From an uncultured Prevotella sp. (lineage in GTDB: Bacteria > Bacteroidota > Bacteroidia > Bacteroidales > Bacteroidaceae), in the NCBI GenBank assembly GCA_900545525.1, contig UQZX01000009.1, positions 33,315-97,314 on the forward strand: 64,000 bases of DNA, written 5' to 3'. A program made the translations under genes and the position numbers. This document shows, in pieces, positions 25,235 through 35,011 of this stretch. Below the pieces are notes generated by a model. It saw only the letters and a list, made by a program, of their open reading frames with translations, was not told the DNA's origin and did no database searches. The first letter of the stretch is position 1; each line of letters starts with the position of its first letter.

Positions 25235-26482
25235 ATGAGAAAACTTTTCACCTTATTTATATATATATGTACAGTGGCAGTGTATGCCCAGCGAAACGAG
25301 ATTTACGACAGCCGCATAGCGTCGCTTCAGGTCGTGGCAGGTGATGACTGGCTGTCGCTGCCGGTCGTGAGGCTTGGCAGCAACAGTCCCAAGGACGTGA
25401 TAAACATCGGTTTCGATGATCTGACGCATACTTATCACCGCTACACCTATTCCATCGAGCACTGCGAGGCGGACTGGTCCGTGTCGGAAGCCCTGTTCCC
25501 TGCCGACTACATATCGGGATTTTATGACGGGAACACCATCGACGACAGTGAGGAATCGATAAATACCAACACTTTGTATACCCATTACTCACTTAGGATA
25601 CCCAATGACAGATGCCGTCTTACAATGAGCGGCAACTACAGGCTTACCGTATACGATGAGAACGACGGCAACCGCCACGTGCTGTCGGCATGCTTCATGG
25701 TGGTGGAGCCTCTGGTGAGCGTGAGCATGAGCGTATCCTCAAATACGGACGTGGATGTAAACAAGTCACATCAGCAGGTCTCGATGCAGGCAGACTATCA
25801 GGGCATAAGCGTGACAAACCCCGCCACGCAGATAAAGACAGTGGTGATGCAGAATTTCAGGTGGGACAATGCCAGGATAAATCCACAACCACAGTATGTC
25901 ATGGCGAAAGGTCTGCGCTGGCAGCACAGCAGGGATCTTATTTTTGAGGCAGGAAACGAATATCATAAATATGAGATACTGGACGTTTCGCACCCCACGA
26001 TGGGCATAGACTTCATACGCTGGGACGGCACGAACTATCACGTGTACCCGTTTGCCGCCGAGCCGCGCCCCAATTACGTGTACGACGAGGATGCCGACGG
26101 GGCTTTTTATATAAGGAACAGCGACAACGTGGAAAACGACCGCACGTGCGAATATGTCTCCGTACATTACACTATGAAGTGTCTGCGACGCTTTGACGGC
26201 GATGTGTACATCAACGGCGTATGGACGAACAACCGCTTCCTGCCGGAATACAAAATGGAGTATGACGATGCAAAACAGTGTTATAACGCCGTTGTGAGAC
26301 AGAAACAGGGATATTATTCTTATCAGTATCTTCTTGTCGGAAGTGACGGGGCGGCACGCATCATGCCTGAAGAGGGCAATTTCTGGCAGACGGAGAACAA
26401 ATATCAGGCATTTGTATATTTCAGGGGGACGGGCGAACGTACCGACCGTCTTGTGGGCTATCAACAGGTACAGACACGATAA
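25235..26482 (+). CDS. Type IX secretion system plug protein (DUF5103)
   Basis: 415 residues with a signal peptide (ends VYAQ). Matches the DUF5103 family: an early SLQVVAGDDWLSLPVV, RYTYSIEHCEADW, the middle PQYVMAKGLRW, and a C-terminal Ig-like region (GDVYINGVWTNN, QGYYSYQYLL). In the Bacteroidetes type IX secretion system this protein closes the SprA outer-membrane channel. No other type IX genes lie in the window. Apparently monocistronic. Confidence 0.8.
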   Translation: MRKLFTLFIYICTVAVYAQRNEIYDSRIASLQVVAGDDWLSLPVVRLGSNSPKDVINIGFDDLTHTYHRYTYSIEHCEADWSVSEALFPADYISGFYDGNTIDDSEESINTNTLYTHYSLRIPNDRCRLTMSGNYRLTVYDENDGNRHVLSACFMVVEPLVSVSMSVSSNTDVDVNKSHQQVSMQADYQGISVTNPATQIKTVVMQNFRWDNARINPQPQYVMAKGLRWQHSRDLIFEAGNEYHKYEILDVSHPTMGIDFIRWDGTNYHVYPFAAEPRPNYVYDEDADGAFYIRNSDNVENDRTCEYVSVHYTMKCLRRFDGDVYINGVWTNNRFLPEYKMEYDDAKQCYNAVVRQKQGYYSYQYLLVGSDGAARIMPEEGNFWQTENKYQAFVYFRGTGERTDRLVGYQQVQTR

Positions 26483-26645
26483 CATCTCACAGACTGGCAT
26501 CTGCTGCATTTCAAAATCGGCTGTAAATTACTTATTTAAGTTGACAGTTCTAATTTCTTGCCTGACATTTACAAACATATTAACAGAGATTAATAAAGAC
26601 CATTTGGCATACATACAATATCTGCATATAACGCGGTGTAATACA

Positions 26646-26775
26646 GCATGTTACTTTTCAGCCTGTCAAAAGCCGTCTTTCAGAAGCTGAAAGACGGCTT
26701 TTCGGAAGGTGGAAGACGGTCTTTTACAGGCCGTGAGATAATACTCCGTCTGAGAACGGGGGTATCGGAATTGTA
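26646..26775 (+). repeat. Short intergenic array with perfect 16-base hairpin
   Basis: Units start near 26646, 26668, 26690, 26713, 26736 and 26755 (22, 22, 23, 23, 19 bases). Adjacent units 26668 and 26690 are inverted copies and form AAAAGCCGTCTTTCAG / CTGAAAGACGGCTTTT with a 3-base loop, a likely bidirectional terminator between the convergent plug and phosphatase genes. Confidence 0.65.
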
Positions 26776-26828
26776 TGTCCTTATCCTACATGGCTGATGT
26801 CTCATATATCTGAAACATCCCAATTACA

Positions 26829-27758
26829 TCATTTGCGTCGCTTAACAGTATGGATTATATTCCCGTTTCTGTCTATCATGTACAGGCACAATGTGCTCTT
26901 GTCTGCCGAAACGATAGAAAAACCTGGTTCGGAACTGCAGAACACCGTTCCCTCCACCGGCTTCACCTTGCGGCTCAGCGCACCGGCTGAGTTGGTTATA
27001 TAGTCAGTGTCGCTGTCCGTCATACGTATATGCTGGAAGTTGTGTATATGTCCGTTAATATACATGTCAACATGATGCCGGCGCAGGATAGGGTCAAGGC
27101 GTGCCTGCATGTCGCCGCGTTCGCTCTCATCCTTTGATGTCTCTGCATAGACAGGGTGGTGTCCGGCCACGATTACCCAGTCTTCCGTCGCGGCGGCAAG
27201 CACAGAGTCTGCCCATGCAAGTTGCCTGGCGACATCCTGCCGACAGGCATCGGGATATTCATCACTCTCCTCGCGGTACTTACCGATGAGCGGAGTGGTG
27301 TCTATCCATACCACACGCATGGTGACATCCTTCTTACAAAACCGGCGTGTGTAATACCGTGCGGGCATGTCCCAGCGGCGGCTCACACCCGAATAGTCGA
27401 GCACAGCCTGTGTGTTGCCACGGTACTCATGGTTGCCAAGCACTGGATGCCACCCTATCATCATTTCGGGATGTGAGTATATAAGCTCATAGTCGGTCAT
27501 CCAAAGAGGGTCTGACGTGCTTTGTACACCATCAAAATGGTGTATGTCACCAGTGGCAAGGACAAACTCAGGACCCACTTTTTCTGCCATAGCTCCCATA
27601 AGGTCGGCTATAGTTTTCTGGTCGTAGTATCCGTTACGTCCCATATCGTTTGCCACATAGAAGTTAAGTTTCTTGTCAAATATGCTGTAATCGGTAATTT
27701 GCGCGACAGCCATGCGGCACACAAGAAGTGCCAGCAACAGTATTGTATTTCTTTTCAT
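26829..27758 (-). CDS. Exported metallophosphatase, tartrate-resistant acid phosphatase-like
   Basis: 309 residues from ATG at 27758; signal peptide ends MAVAQ. Metallophosphoesterase motifs in order: ANDMGRNGYYD, ATGDIHHFDG, LGNHEYRG, VAGHHPVYA and NGHIHNFQH, the spacing of purple acid phosphatases (ACP5 type). It should release phosphate from phosphoesters outside the cytoplasm. It is 77 bases downstream of a TonB-dependent receptor on the same strand, suggesting a phosphoester uptake pair. Confidence 0.85.
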   Translation of the reverse strand: MKRNTILLLALLVCRMAVAQITDYSIFDKKLNFYVANDMGRNGYYDQKTIADLMGAMAEKVGPEFVLATGDIHHFDGVQSTSDPLWMTDYELIYSHPEMMIGWHPVLGNHEYRGNTQAVLDYSGVSRRWDMPARYYTRRFCKKDVTMRVVWIDTTPLIGKYREESDEYPDACRQDVARQLAWADSVLAAATEDWVIVAGHHPVYAETSKDESERGDMQARLDPILRRHHVDMYINGHIHNFQHIRMTDSDTDYITNSAGALSRKVKPVEGTVFCSSEPGFSIVSADKSTLCLYMIDRNGNIIHTVKRRK

Positions 27759-27835
27759 TGTATTATTTGTCATTTGTTTTTAATATCATTTGTTAAGTTT
27801 CCAGTTTGCTCTGCTCTATGGAATTAAATGGACTA

Positions 27836-30598
27836 TCATAAACTTATCTTAACTCCGGCGTTCACCTTCACGCCGTAATACTCTGTCTGCATAGTGCGGT
27901 TCTTCGTGCCCTGATAGTATCGCAGAGGTTGGTTCAGCAGGTTGTTTGCCTCGGCATATATGGTGGTCTTGAACTTCTTTCCAAAGGTATAGCTGGCATT
28001 CAGATCCATATATCCCACCTTATCATAGTAGCGGTCGTAAAAAGAGGACTCTCCCATCTCGTCGATGAAGTCGGAGGCAAAGTTGTAGGAAAGGCGCATG
28101 TTAAGCCCGTTCTTCTCGAAATAGAGCGACAGGTTTGCCGTATGCTCCGGCGAACCGGGCAGGCTCAAGCCGCTTTCGTTCTCGCGCCCTGCGAAGTTGA
28201 AATCCTTTACCCTTGAATGCGAATACGTGTACGTGCCATAAAAGCCGAGGCACTTCAGGGCTGGAGCAATGAAGCCGAAGTCACGCTGGTATGCAAGCTC
28301 TACACCGAAAAGATTGGCGTTGCCTGCGTTCTGCGGCTGTGAGAAACGCTTGTAGAGATGCCCGAGATAATCAACATTGGTACTTACCTGGTCGACAATG
28401 AAGTCGTCTATCTTCTTATAGAACACACCGGCACTGACAAGACCTATGCTGCGGAAATAATATTCGGCGGAAAGGTCAAGGTTGTACGACATAGTAGGCT
28501 TCAGGTCAGAGTTGCCGAGTGTTATCTCATCGTCCGAACGCTTTATGCTCACGCTCGGCACAAGCGCCGAATACTTGGGGCGTGACAGTGTCTGCGTGAA
28601 TGAGCCGCGCACCTTGAAGTCATCGTTTACATTCCACTTTAACAGCAGCGATGGCAGGAAATTGGCGTAGCTGCCCTTCTTCCTCTCCGTTGGAATTGTA
28701 ACATCCTCATCCGCATCATACGAACGTCCAGTGTATGCAAGGCTTGTATGCTCGATGCGCAAGCCCGAGGTAAGCTCTATGCTGCGTGTAAGACGCGAGT
28801 CTAAACGTATGTACCCGGAACTCACCGTCTCACGTGCATTGAAGTTTGTGGCAAGCTCCTCCTGTATCTGTTCTTTCTCAAAAAGCGAGGGGTCGTTGAG
28901 GTTAAGTGAGCCGACATACTCCTTTCTGGCATACAGACCGGCACGGTATTTGGAGTCGGGCATAAAGTGACTGTTTGTCTGGTCGACAATATTGGCTAAG
29001 CTGTTTGACATGAAGGCACTCTTGTCCAACGGTGTGTATTCATAGAAGTCAATGTCCTTGTCCTTTGTCTTGCGTATGACCTTGGCACCGAACTTAAGCT
29101 TGTTCCCGTTCTTGAAAGGCAGCTTGAAGTTTGCGGCAAATTTAAGGTCCTGCTCTACAATGTCCTCCTGCTGTTCGGTAAGTTCTTTCAGCTTGAAGTC
29201 CTTATTCAAGGTCATTGTATATCCGTCAAGCGGTCTGGCGAAAGGATGGCGTTCATCGCCCAAGTCCACATCAAACTTCTGCTTCTTCAGTTCAAAGTCA
29301 AGATACCGCTCGTTAGGGCGTTCTTCCGTGGCACGGGCATATCCCGCATGCCAGTCCATCTGCAACGCACCGAAGAGATGTTCGCCGCCCAATGTGAAAT
29401 CCATAGTGCGCTGGCGTTCAAGACGGGCATTGCGGTTGTCGGGCGTTCCTGCCTTTGTCTGCACGCGCACAGTAGCCTGTCCGTTCTCATCAAGGTCTTT
29501 GAGAGTTGTGCGGTAACGGTTCTCCCAGTCGTTGCGGTTGTTGAATATACCCTTGAAATAAAGTTTGTTTCCGGCATTTATGTCCCAATCCAATGCCGCG
29601 GAGTAGCTTTGCCTTTCACGCGTCACATAATACTGGCGTATCTGGTAGTCATTGATATACGCATTGCGGTCGTCATCCTGCTCCCATGCGAACTCGGTGT
29701 TGTACGATCCCGACGGCGCATTCTGGTAAGAGGCGGAAACAACAAGCCCCAGACGGTTGTTGAAAAACCTGTCGCCGTATGTCAGTCCAAGATTAAGCTG
29801 TGCCTTGCTGCTCACCCAGTTATATCCGCTTCCGGCTGTGGCGTTGAAGAAACGGCGGAACGGCGAGTTCTTGGTAACAAGATTTATGCTGCCCCCGATG
29901 GCGTCACCATCCATATCGGATGTCACAACCTTGTTCACCTCTATCGTCTGTATCATGTCGGCTGGTATAAGGTCGAGCTGCACATTACGGGTGTCGCCCT
30001 CCGCCGAAGGAATGCGGTCGCCGTTCACCGTCACAGAACTCATGTCGGCACTTGTGCCACGCACCTGTCCGAAACGTGCCTCACCCTGGTCGTACTGCAC
30101 ATTTATTCCCGATATGCGCTTCAGTGCGTCGCCGATGTTCGAGTCAGGGAACTTTCCCACCTGGTCGGCAGAGACAACGTTTGTGACACCCATATTGTTC
30201 TTTTGCGAGTTGACAGCCCTGCGTTGTCCGGAGAAAGCTCCGTTTACGACAACCTCTTTAAGCTCCACTCCGGCGTCAAGAATAAAGTTTCTCTCGGCAG
30301 TACGTCCGGCGGAGATTAATATTTTAGTCTCCACTGGAGAGTAACCTACATAACGTATCTTAGCTGTATATGTGCCCGGCTCAAGATTTGAAATTGTGTA
30401 AAAACCGTTTACATCGCTCGTCACACCGGTATGCAGTGTCTCAATATAGATAGATGCTCCCGGAAGCACATTATTGTCGGTGTCGACGATACGTCCGCGC
30501 ACGGCACCGGTTTTCTCCGACACACCGCCATTAGCCCCGGCATTGAGAACAACGGCAGACAAAACAAAAAACGAAATTAACCGTAATACTTTTCTCAT
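27836..30598 (-). CDS. TonB-dependent outer-membrane receptor with carboxypeptidase-regulatory-like domain
   Basis: 920 residues from ATG at 30598; signal peptide of about 22 residues. Residues about 30-115 form a carboxypeptidase-regulatory-like domain (GRIVDTDNNVLPGASIYIE). The plug follows at 125-235 (FPDSNIGDALKRISGINV, VTVNGDRIP, DLIPADMIQTIEVNK), then a large beta barrel ending in an aromatic-poor strand GVKVNAGVKISL. It lacks a SusD partner, so it resembles the TIGR01782-like TonB receptors rather than SusC. Substrate is not evident from sequence; the linked phosphatase suggests phosphate esters. Confidence 0.88.
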   Translation of the reverse strand: MRKVLRLISFFVLSAVVLNAGANGGVSEKTGAVRGRIVDTDNNVLPGASIYIETLHTGVTSDVNGFYTISNLEPGTYTAKIRYVGYSPVETKILISAGRTAERNFILDAGVELKEVVVNGAFSGQRRAVNSQKNNMGVTNVVSADQVGKFPDSNIGDALKRISGINVQYDQGEARFGQVRGTSADMSSVTVNGDRIPSAEGDTRNVQLDLIPADMIQTIEVNKVVTSDMDGDAIGGSINLVTKNSPFRRFFNATAGSGYNWVSSKAQLNLGLTYGDRFFNNRLGLVVSASYQNAPSGSYNTEFAWEQDDDRNAYINDYQIRQYYVTRERQSYSAALDWDINAGNKLYFKGIFNNRNDWENRYRTTLKDLDENGQATVRVQTKAGTPDNRNARLERQRTMDFTLGGEHLFGALQMDWHAGYARATEERPNERYLDFELKKQKFDVDLGDERHPFARPLDGYTMTLNKDFKLKELTEQQEDIVEQDLKFAANFKLPFKNGNKLKFGAKVIRKTKDKDIDFYEYTPLDKSAFMSNSLANIVDQTNSHFMPDSKYRAGLYARKEYVGSLNLNDPSLFEKEQIQEELATNFNARETVSSGYIRLDSRLTRSIELTSGLRIEHTSLAYTGRSYDADEDVTIPTERKKGSYANFLPSLLLKWNVNDDFKVRGSFTQTLSRPKYSALVPSVSIKRSDDEITLGNSDLKPTMSYNLDLSAEYYFRSIGLVSAGVFYKKIDDFIVDQVSTNVDYLGHLYKRFSQPQNAGNANLFGVELAYQRDFGFIAPALKCLGFYGTYTYSHSRVKDFNFAGRENESGLSLPGSPEHTANLSLYFEKNGLNMRLSYNFASDFIDEMGESSFYDRYYDKVGYMDLNASYTFGKKFKTTIYAEANNLLNQPLRYYQGTKNRTMQTEYYGVKVNAGVKISL

Positions 30599-30630
30599 AA
30601 TAAATAGTTTTATTTGTTTGTATTCGCCGG

Positions 30631-30638
30631 CAAAAGTA
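30631..30638 (-). promoter_or_regulatory. -7 promoter element of the TonB receptor gene
   Basis: Minus-strand TACTTTTG, 33 bases before the start codon. Confidence 0.5.
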
Positions 30639-30768
30639 AACAACCAACGTTACATAAACATTACAGAAAAATTAACAAAACAATAAGATATTTTCAGCCT
30701 TGCCGTATGCTTTTTTAGGAAAATACCATATTTTGCCTTTACAATGATATCCATATTAATAAGTAGAT

Positions 30769-30804
30769 AAGTAAGTCGTAAAATTTAATTTATACTACTT
30801 ACTT
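30769..30804. promoter_or_regulatory. Inverted repeat between divergent TonB receptor and serS promoters
   Basis: AAGTAAGTCGT (30769-30779) and ACTACTTACTT (30794-30804) match as an inverted repeat at 10 of 11 bases, spacer 14. Possible operator; otherwise this 346-base AT-rich gap holds only the two promoters. Confidence 0.3.
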
Positions 30805-30898
30805 AATTGTGAACTTTTTATATTAAATAATTTATTACCGGAAACGGGATTGCAACAAAACTTTTTTTACAGCAGTCCTCATTTTCAATTAAAATACT

Positions 30899-30906
30899 TA
30901 ACTTTG
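30899..30906 (+). promoter_or_regulatory. -7 promoter element of the serS operon
   Basis: TAACTTTG, 38 bases before the serS start. Confidence 0.5.
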
Positions 30907-30944
30907 CAAAATTAATACATATTTTAAATAAAAACTATCAGCAA

Positions 30945-32240
30945 ATGCTTACAATCAAACTCATCAGTGAGGAAACTGAACGTGTGATTAAAGGCTTGGA
31001 AAAGAAACACTTCAAGGGTGCGAGAGAAGCCGTGGAAAATGTGTTGGCTGTGGACAAACGCAGACGCGAGGCACAGCAGAAGTCGGATAAGAACAAGCAG
31101 GAGATAAAACAGCTGTCGTCGAAGATAGGTTCCCTTATGAAGGAAGGCAAGAAAGACGAGGCAGAAGAGATAAAGACAAGGGTTTCCGTGCTGAAACAGG
31201 CGGACAAGACCCTGGGCGAAGAGATGGCAACGGCTGAGAAAGAAATGGAGATGCTGCTATGCTCGATACCGAACATCCCTAACGACGACGTTCCGGAAGG
31301 TGCCGGAGCCGAAGACAACGTGGTGGTAAAAACGGGCGGAGAGGTTCCTGAGTTTGAAAGCGAGCCGTTGTGTCATTGGGACCTTTGCAAGAAATTCAAT
31401 CTCATAGACTTCGACCTTGGAGTTAAAATCACGGGGGCTGGCTTCCCCGTATATATCGGTAAGATGGCGCGCCTTCAGCGTGCTCTTGAAGCGTTCTTCC
31501 TCGAAGAGGCACGCAAGAGCGGATATCTTGAGGTCCAGCCGCCATACGTGGTAAATGAGGCATCAGGCTACGGCACGGGACAGCTGCCCGACAAAGAGGG
31601 ACAGATGTATCACTGCAATCTTGACAATCTTTATCTCATTCCTACGGCAGAGGTTCCGGTGACGAACATCTTCCGTGATGTCATCCTTGACGAGAAGGAC
31701 CTGCCGATAAAGCGTTGTGCCTATTCGGCTTGTTTCCGCCGTGAGGCAGGCTCGTACGGCAAGGACGTGCGCGGACTGAACCGTCTGCACCAGTTTGACA
31801 AGGTGGAAATTGTCCGCATTGACAAACCGGAACATTCGTACCAAAGCCTGGACGAGATGCTGGAACATGTGGAAGGTCTAATGAAGAAGCTGGAACTTCC
31901 CTACAGGATACTCCGCCTATGCGGAGGCGACATGAGCTTCACGTCGGCGATATGCTATGACTTCGAGGTATGGAGTGCCGCACAGAAGCGCTGGCTTGAA
32001 GTAAGCTCCGTATCAAACTTCGAGAGCTATCAGGCAAACCGTCTGAAATGCCGTTACCGTAACAGCGAGACCAAGAAAACCGAACTGTGCCATACGCTCA
32101 ACGGGTCGGCTCTTGCGTTGCCGCGCATAGTCGCTGCCATTATCGAGAACAACCAGACACCAGAAGGCATACGCGTTCCCAAGTGTCTCGTGCCGTATTG
32201 CGGCTTCGAGATGCTTGATGACAATAATTTCAACATTTAA
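30945..32240 (+). CDS. serS: Seryl-tRNA synthetase
   Basis: 431 residues, class II. An N-terminal antiparallel coiled coil (about 30-105, rich in Lys/Glu) grips the tRNA-Ser long arm. The catalytic core has the motif 2 region FRREAGSYGKDVRGLNRLHQF and motif 3 NGSALALPRIVAAIIEN. Length is typical. Only 18 bases separate it from the following oxidoreductase gene, so the two are probably cotranscribed with DUF486 and ttcA-like. Confidence 0.97.
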   Translation: MLTIKLISEETERVIKGLEKKHFKGAREAVENVLAVDKRRREAQQKSDKNKQEIKQLSSKIGSLMKEGKKDEAEEIKTRVSVLKQADKTLGEEMATAEKEMEMLLCSIPNIPNDDVPEGAGAEDNVVVKTGGEVPEFESEPLCHWDLCKKFNLIDFDLGVKITGAGFPVYIGKMARLQRALEAFFLEEARKSGYLEVQPPYVVNEASGYGTGQLPDKEGQMYHCNLDNLYLIPTAEVPVTNIFRDVILDEKDLPIKRCAYSACFRREAGSYGKDVRGLNRLHQFDKVEIVRIDKPEHSYQSLDEMLEHVEGLMKKLELPYRILRLCGGDMSFTSAICYDFEVWSAAQKRWLEVSSVSNFESYQANRLKCRYRNSETKKTELCHTLNGSALALPRIVAAIIENNQTPEGIRVPKCLVPYCGFEMLDDNNFNI

Positions 32241-32258
32241 ACATACAGACTTAATTTA

Positions 32259-34628
32259 ATGTTCAAAATCGTCCGTAAGAAACAGTTCTCGGAGAAAGTT
32301 TTTCTTTTTGAGATAGAGGCTCCGCTGATTGCAAAGAGTCGCAAGGCAGGCAACTTTGTAATCGTCCGTGTAGACAATAAAGGCGAGCGCATGCCGCTTA
32401 CCATTGCCGATGCCGATATAAAGAAAGGCACCGTCACTCTTGTGGTGCAGGAGGTCGGTCTGTCATCGATAAAGCTGTGCAGGCTGAATGAAGGCGATTT
32501 TATTGCCGACATAGTGGGACCGTTGGGCAATCCTACTCACATAGAAAACTTCGGGACGGTGGTTTGTGCCGGCGGAGGTGTGGGCGTGGCGCCCATGCTG
32601 CCAATCGTCAGGGCTCTGAAAGTTGCCGGCAACCGTGTGCTGTCGGTTATCGCGGGGCGAAACAGGGAACTGATAATACTTGAGGACGAGATACGCGAAA
32701 GCAGCGATGAGACAATCGTAATGACCGACGACGGCTCGTACGGAGAAAAAGGTGTCGTCACCGTCGGCATCGAACGCTTTATCAAGCAGGAGCACATAGA
32801 CAAGGTCTTTGCCATAGGACCTCCTGTGATGATGAAGTTCAGCTGCATGTTGACGCAAAGGTATAATATCCCGACAGATGTATCACTGAATACCATAATG
32901 GTGGACGGTACGGGCATGTGCGGTGCATGCCGTCTTACGATAGGCGGAAAGACAAAGTTTGTCTGCATCGACGGTCCGGAGTTTGACGGTGCCCTTGTTG
33001 ACTGGGATGAAATGTTCAGACGCATGGGTACGTTCAGGCGTGTGGAGCAAGAGGATTTGGAACATTTTGAAGAGCATCTTGCTGCCGTTGCAGAAGAAAA
33101 GACCGTGGAGACGGACGAATGCATCACAGTTCCCAATGCTGTTTCGGAGGACAAGCATGCTGAATGCAGCATGGATATACTTACGGACCGTAATGCGGTG
33201 TGGCGCAAGGAATTGCGTGCGGTGACTAAACCAAAGGAGCGTGCTGCCATAGACCGTGTCGTCATGCCGGAGCTTGAACCGGGATATCGTTCCACGACGC
33301 GTAAGGAAGAGGTAAACAAGGGACTCACTATGGACATGGCATTGACAGAGGCAAAGCGTTGTCTTGACTGTGCCAAGCCTTCGTGCGTGGAGGGATGCCC
33401 TGTGAACATCGACATACCGTCGTTTATAAAGAATATTGAGCGTGGGGAAATACTTGCGGCTGCAAAGGTTTTGAAGAACACGTCGGCGCTGCCTGCCGTA
33501 TGCGGACGTGTGTGCCCGCAGGAGAAGCAGTGTGAGAGCCGTTGCGTGCATCTTAAAATGGGCGGACAGGCTGTGGCGATAGGTTATCTTGAGCGGTTCG
33601 CCGCCGATTATGAACGCGAAAGCGGCTGCGTATCACTTCCAGAACGCTCTCCCGCAAACGGCATAAAGGTGGCTGTCGTAGGTTCGGGACCTGCCGGACT
33701 GAGCTTTGCCGGAGACATGGCAAAGAAGGGATACGACGTGCATGTTTTTGAAGCCCTGCATGAGATAGGCGGCGTGCTGAAATACGGAATACCGGAGTTC
33801 CGTCTGCCCAACCGCATAGTGGATGTTGAGATGGACAATCTGAGAAAGTTGGGAGTAGAGTTCCACACGGACTGCATAGTAGGAAAGACGATATTGGTTG
33901 AAGACCTCGAGGCAGACGGATTTAAAGGCATATTCGTCGCATCGGGTGCCGGGCTGCCCAACTTCATGGGCATACCGGGAGAGAATGCCATAAACATAAT
34001 GTCTTCAAATGAATATCTTACGCGCGTGAACCTTATGGATGCAGCCGACCCGACGACAGATACGCCTGTCAACGTAGGCAGGAAAGTGCTTGTTGTCGGA
34101 GGCGGTAACACCGCCATGGACTCATGCCGCACGGCAAAGAGGCTCGGTGCCGATGTTACGATAGTATACCGCCGCTCGGAAAAAGAGATGCCGGCACGCC
34201 TCGAAGAGGTCAAGCATGCGAAGGAAGAAGGCATAAACTTCCTTACGCTCCACAATCCCGTTGAATACAAGGCGGACGAAAGCGGCGCCGTGTGCCAGGC
34301 AGTGTTACAGGTAATGGAACTTGGCGAGCCCGACGAGAGCGGACGCCGCAGTCCGGTGGCTGTTGAAGGCAAGACGGTGACGCTGGATGTCGATCAGGTT
34401 ATTGTTGCCATAGGCGTGTCGCCCAATCCGCTTGTCCCAAAATCGATAGAGGGGCTTGAACTCGGACGCAAGAACACGATAGCCGTAAATGAATGCATGC
34501 AGAGCTCACGCCGCGAGATATATGCCGGCGGAGACATAGTGCGCGGCGGTGCGACGGTGATACTTGCCATGGGCGACGGCAGGCGCGCGGCAGAGAATAT
34601 GGACAGGCAACTGAGAAACGCAGAATAA
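32259..34628 (+). CDS. Fused NfnA/NfnB-type NAD(P)H oxidoreductase (glutamate synthase small subunit-like)
   Basis: 789 residues. Residues 1-280: ferredoxin-NADP reductase-like module with FAD-binding MPLTIAD, glycine-rich GGGVGVAPMLPIV and 2Fe-2S cysteines in GMCGACRLTIGG. Residues about 320-789: GltD/NfnB-like module with cysteines for 4Fe-4S clusters (RCLDCAKPSCVEGCPV; CGRVCPQEKQCESRC), FAD site GSGPAGLSFAG and NADPH site GGGNTAMDSCRTAK. Separate NfnA and NfnB proteins perform electron-bifurcating ferredoxin/NADH/NADPH transhydrogenation; the fusion suggests the same activity in one chain. Often annotated as dihydroorotate dehydrogenase B electron subunit plus glutamate synthase. Confidence 0.88.
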   Translation: MFKIVRKKQFSEKVFLFEIEAPLIAKSRKAGNFVIVRVDNKGERMPLTIADADIKKGTVTLVVQEVGLSSIKLCRLNEGDFIADIVGPLGNPTHIENFGTVVCAGGGVGVAPMLPIVRALKVAGNRVLSVIAGRNRELIILEDEIRESSDETIVMTDDGSYGEKGVVTVGIERFIKQEHIDKVFAIGPPVMMKFSCMLTQRYNIPTDVSLNTIMVDGTGMCGACRLTIGGKTKFVCIDGPEFDGALVDWDEMFRRMGTFRRVEQEDLEHFEEHLAAVAEEKTVETDECITVPNAVSEDKHAECSMDILTDRNAVWRKELRAVTKPKERAAIDRVVMPELEPGYRSTTRKEEVNKGLTMDMALTEAKRCLDCAKPSCVEGCPVNIDIPSFIKNIERGEILAAAKVLKNTSALPAVCGRVCPQEKQCESRCVHLKMGGQAVAIGYLERFAADYERESGCVSLPERSPANGIKVAVVGSGPAGLSFAGDMAKKGYDVHVFEALHEIGGVLKYGIPEFRLPNRIVDVEMDNLRKLGVEFHTDCIVGKTILVEDLEADGFKGIFVASGAGLPNFMGIPGENAINIMSSNEYLTRVNLMDAADPTTDTPVNVGRKVLVVGGGNTAMDSCRTAKRLGADVTIVYRRSEKEMPARLEEVKHAKEEGINFLTLHNPVEYKADESGAVCQAVLQVMELGEPDESGRRSPVAVEGKTVTLDVDQVIVAIGVSPNPLVPKSIEGLELGRKNTIAVNECMQSSRREIYAGGDIVRGGATVILAMGDGRRAAENMDRQLRNAE

Positions 34629-34997
34629 ATGAACGGTCTTTATACAATCATATTGCTCGTACTGAGTAATGTCTTTATGACAATTGCCTGGTACGGGCAT
34701 CTTAAATTGCAGCAGGCAGGGATAAGCCACAACTGGTCTCTTCTGGGTGTCATCGCATTCTCCTGGGCAATCGCTTTCTTCGAATATTGCTGTCAGGTTC
34801 CGGCAAACCGCATGGGATTTGCCGGCAACGGCGGTCCGTTTACGCTTGTTCAGCTCAAGGTGGTGCAGGAATGCATAAGTCTTGGAGTGTTCGCCGTGAT
34901 TGCCAATATCATGTTTCAGGGGCAGAACCTGCACTGGAACCATATTCTTGCCTTCTTCTTTATCATCTGCGCCGTATATCTTGTTTTCATGAAATAA
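34629..34997 (+). CDS. DUF486/DMT-type small membrane protein
   Basis: 122 residues, four predicted membrane helices. Matches DUF486: the N-terminal SNVFMTIAWYGHLK, IAFFEYCCQVPANRMGF and LKVVQECISLGVFA. Related to small multidrug-resistance-like transporters, but no substrate is known. It starts on the base after the stop of the previous gene, indicating translational coupling. Confidence 0.85.
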   Translation: MNGLYTIILLVLSNVFMTIAWYGHLKLQQAGISHNWSLLGVIAFSWAIAFFEYCCQVPANRMGFAGNGGPFTLVQLKVVQECISLGVFAVIANIMFQGQNLHWNHILAFFFIICAVYLVFMK

Positions 34998-35011
34998 CCT
35001 GAATTTGTGTC

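Noticed and set aside
29246..30319. 357-residue plus-strand frame within the TonB receptor
   Set aside because: Antisense shadow of a well-supported receptor; no domain.
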